From an uncultured Mucispirillum sp. (GTDB lineage Bacteria > Chrysiogenota > Deferribacteres > Deferribacterales > Mucispirillaceae): a stretch of DNA of 64,000 nt. The DNA lies in assembly GCA_944324465.1 (NCBI GenBank), contig CALUWI010000005.1, positions 1-64,000 of the forward strand. The letters run 5' to 3'. Below the pieces are notes generated by a model. The model was not told the DNA's origin and made no database searches. It saw only the letters and a list, made by a program, of their open reading frames with translations. Made by a program: the position numbers and the translations under genes. This document shows, piece by piece, positions 62,942 through 64,000 of this stretch (position 1 is the stretch's first letter; each line of letters begins with the position of its first letter).

Positions 62942-63742
62942 ATGTCTTTTGTTGTTTTTTTAGCAAAGTGTTATATAGTTATTCTTTTATTTAGATTTGT
63001 TACCACAAAGCAGGAATTAGTTTTTAATCCTTTAGGAAAAATTATTGCAAAAGCAACTAATCCTGTACTTCCAAAAAATAATGAGAAATTTATTCCATTA
63101 TTAATTACAGCTGTAATCGTTGTAACATCTTTATTATATTCTATTTCAACTACTGCTGTAGAGTTTCAAATTAAATTACTGTCAATTTTAATTAATTATG
63201 CACACTTCTTTATGCTTTTTTACATAGTTTCTATGATTTTTGGCAGTTTTGGAAACAGACCTATTGGCGGCGGTTTTATTGCCTTATTTTTTAGATTAGG
63301 GCTGCCTTGGGTAAAAATGACAAGGCTTTTTATTCCAATTAACAGTGGTAAAATTATTATTCCAGCTATTATTGTTGTATATCTTTTAACTGTATGCTTA
63401 ACAGCTGTTATCAATACTATTTTTAATCTTATGATATATCAGTCAATTGGCAACACTGCAGGTATTTTTATTTCTGCATTTGCTTTTAGTGCATATAAAA
63501 TATTTGGCCTATTATATTATATGAGTTTTGTGATTGCATTTAGAGCATTAATATCATGGGTAAGTCCAGACCCTAGAAATATTATAGTTCAGCTAGTATA
63601 TACAATCACTGAACCAGTGCTTGAACCATTAAGAAGAATAATACCACCTATTGGTATTATAGATTTTTCAGCACTTATTGCTATGATTGGTTTTTATTTC
63701 GGCGGTATGATACTTCAAAATATTGTGCAGCCTTTTATTTAA
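62942..63742 (+). CDS. YggT family membrane protein (two repeats)
   Basis: The 266-residue protein has about six transmembrane helices in two YggT-like halves. The C-terminal half has the diagnostic FRALISWVSPDPRNIIVQLVYTITEPVLEPLRRIIPP, while the N-terminal copy is degenerate (FVTTKQELVFNPLGKIIAKATNPVLP). YggT proteins are inner-membrane proteins of unknown role, linked to osmotic stress and cell division loci. It has GGAGAG before the ATG and is 74 nt downstream of yggS. Confidence 0.88.
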   Translation: MSFVVFLAKCYIVILLFRFVTTKQELVFNPLGKIIAKATNPVLPKNNEKFIPLLITAVIVVTSLLYSISTTAVEFQIKLLSILINYAHFFMLFYIVSMIFGSFGNRPIGGGFIALFFRLGLPWVKMTRLFIPINSGKIIIPAIIVVYLLTVCLTAVINTIFNLMIYQSIGNTAGIFISAFAFSAYKIFGLLYYMSFVIAFRALISWVSPDPRNIIVQLVYTITEPVLEPLRRIIPPIGIIDFSALIAMIGFYFGGMILQNIVQPFI

Positions 63743-63754
63743 TATGAGGTTTTT

Positions 63755-64000
63755 ATGATTTTATTTAGAATAGCTTATTCAATAGCAATTTTCGCAGTAT
63801 TTATTATTTTCAGACAAAGTATGGATATAAGTCTTTATATGGCTCTTCTTTATTCTGGAGTAGCTGTATTATGTATTTTACTTTTAGACTTATTACTAGG
63901 CGGTATTAAAAGCTACCGTATTATTTCTTCACTGCTTATAGGAATAGCATTTTTAGTGCTTGGCTTTTTGCTTATACAGTCCTTTCAGTCAGTATTTCAG
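63755..64000 (+). CDS. Partial membrane protein, cut by the window end
   Basis: The ATG at 63755, behind GAGG, opens a frame that stays open for all 82 remaining codons. The translated part (beginning MILFRIAYSIAIFAVF) holds two or three hydrophobic helices and ends in LLIQSFQSVFQ. It may be the N-terminal membrane region of a longer protein such as a PIN/TRAM-domain (YacL-like) protein, but the diagnostic part is missing and I cannot assign it. It follows yggT by 12 nt, so it is in the same operon. Confidence 0.65.
   Translation, partial: MILFRIAYSIAIFAVFIIFRQSMDISLYMALLYSGVAVLCILLLDLLLGGIKSYRIISSLLIGIAFLVLGFLLIQSFQSVFQ

Noticed and set aside
1-64000. CRISPR array, insertion sequence, prophage or integron
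   Set aside because: No regularly spaced repeats, transposase, integrase or phage structural genes were seen, and the tRNA-Arg has no duplicated end typical of an integration site nearby.

Overview
The window is chromosomal DNA from an AT-rich (roughly 30% GC by eye), Gram-negative, probably anaerobic bacterium. An outer membrane is implied by LptD, ADP-heptose and heptosyltransferase genes, a Tsx-like channel and a two-partner secretion pair. Anaerobic or low-oxygen life is suggested by a very large acyl-CoA-dehydratase-type activase, a rubredoxin and an FAD/Fe-S dehydrogenase fusion. The gene mix and base composition fit Deferribacterota, for example a Mucispirillum-like gut organism, but this is an inference with no marker gene to prove it. 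I see no insertion sequence, prophage, CRISPR array or rRNA operon. Coding density is high and most genes lie in tight, overlapping operons.

Layout. Positions 1-4043 (+): queC, a YqeY-type gene, cvpA and mutS2, meeting a beta-carbonic anhydrase on the minus strand. Positions 4913-10226 (+): an aspartate-family amino-acid operon (hom, a phosphoglycerate-mutase-like proposed homoserine kinase, lysC, cimA) ending in a strong terminator. Positions 10547-16007: a small unknown gene, a PHP phosphoesterase, membrane proteins, aroE, tRNA-Arg(CCG), asd, HU and an HD hydrolase. Positions 16318-20075 (-): a complete spermidine/putrescine ABC transporter (potABCD). Positions 20517-25959: two metal-handling operons facing each other. 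One is copA-csoR behind a CsoR-like operator. The other holds a small one-helix protein, an unusual P1B-type ATPase and an HMA-like protein, behind a promoter whose -35 box lies in a palindrome. Positions 26151-28413 (+): three unrecognised genes. Positions 28634-32884: the double-ASKHA activase. Positions 33156-38367: the tpsB-tpsA pair. Positions 38747-46783 (-): pdxA, rsmA, exonuclease, folC, lptD, unknown, DHH phosphoesterase and a short rubredoxin. Positions 46963-63742 (+): FAD/Fe-S dehydrogenase, two TPR-like proteins, hldE, hldD, a heptosyltransferase, a WbaP-type transferase, miaB, a bifunctional nuclease, an acyl-CoA ligase, a Tsx-like porin, a DUF192-like protein, a laccase-domain protein, yggS and yggT. 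A truncated membrane-protein gene runs off the end.

Most notable signals. (1) An in-frame internal Shine-Dalgarno and ATG inside copA should release the C-terminal metal-binding domain as a free CopZ-like copper chaperone. (2) lysC carries the same kind of internal start, which would make a separate ACT-domain beta subunit. (3) The second metal operon resembles the mycobacterial PacL/CtpC arrangement (small single-helix protein plus P-type ATPase) with an added HMA-like partner and a non-canonical Y-S-C transport motif. Its promoter overlaps a TTTAGTT-TC-AACTAAA palindrome that looks like a metalloregulator operator. These are the best candidates for an under-described system here.
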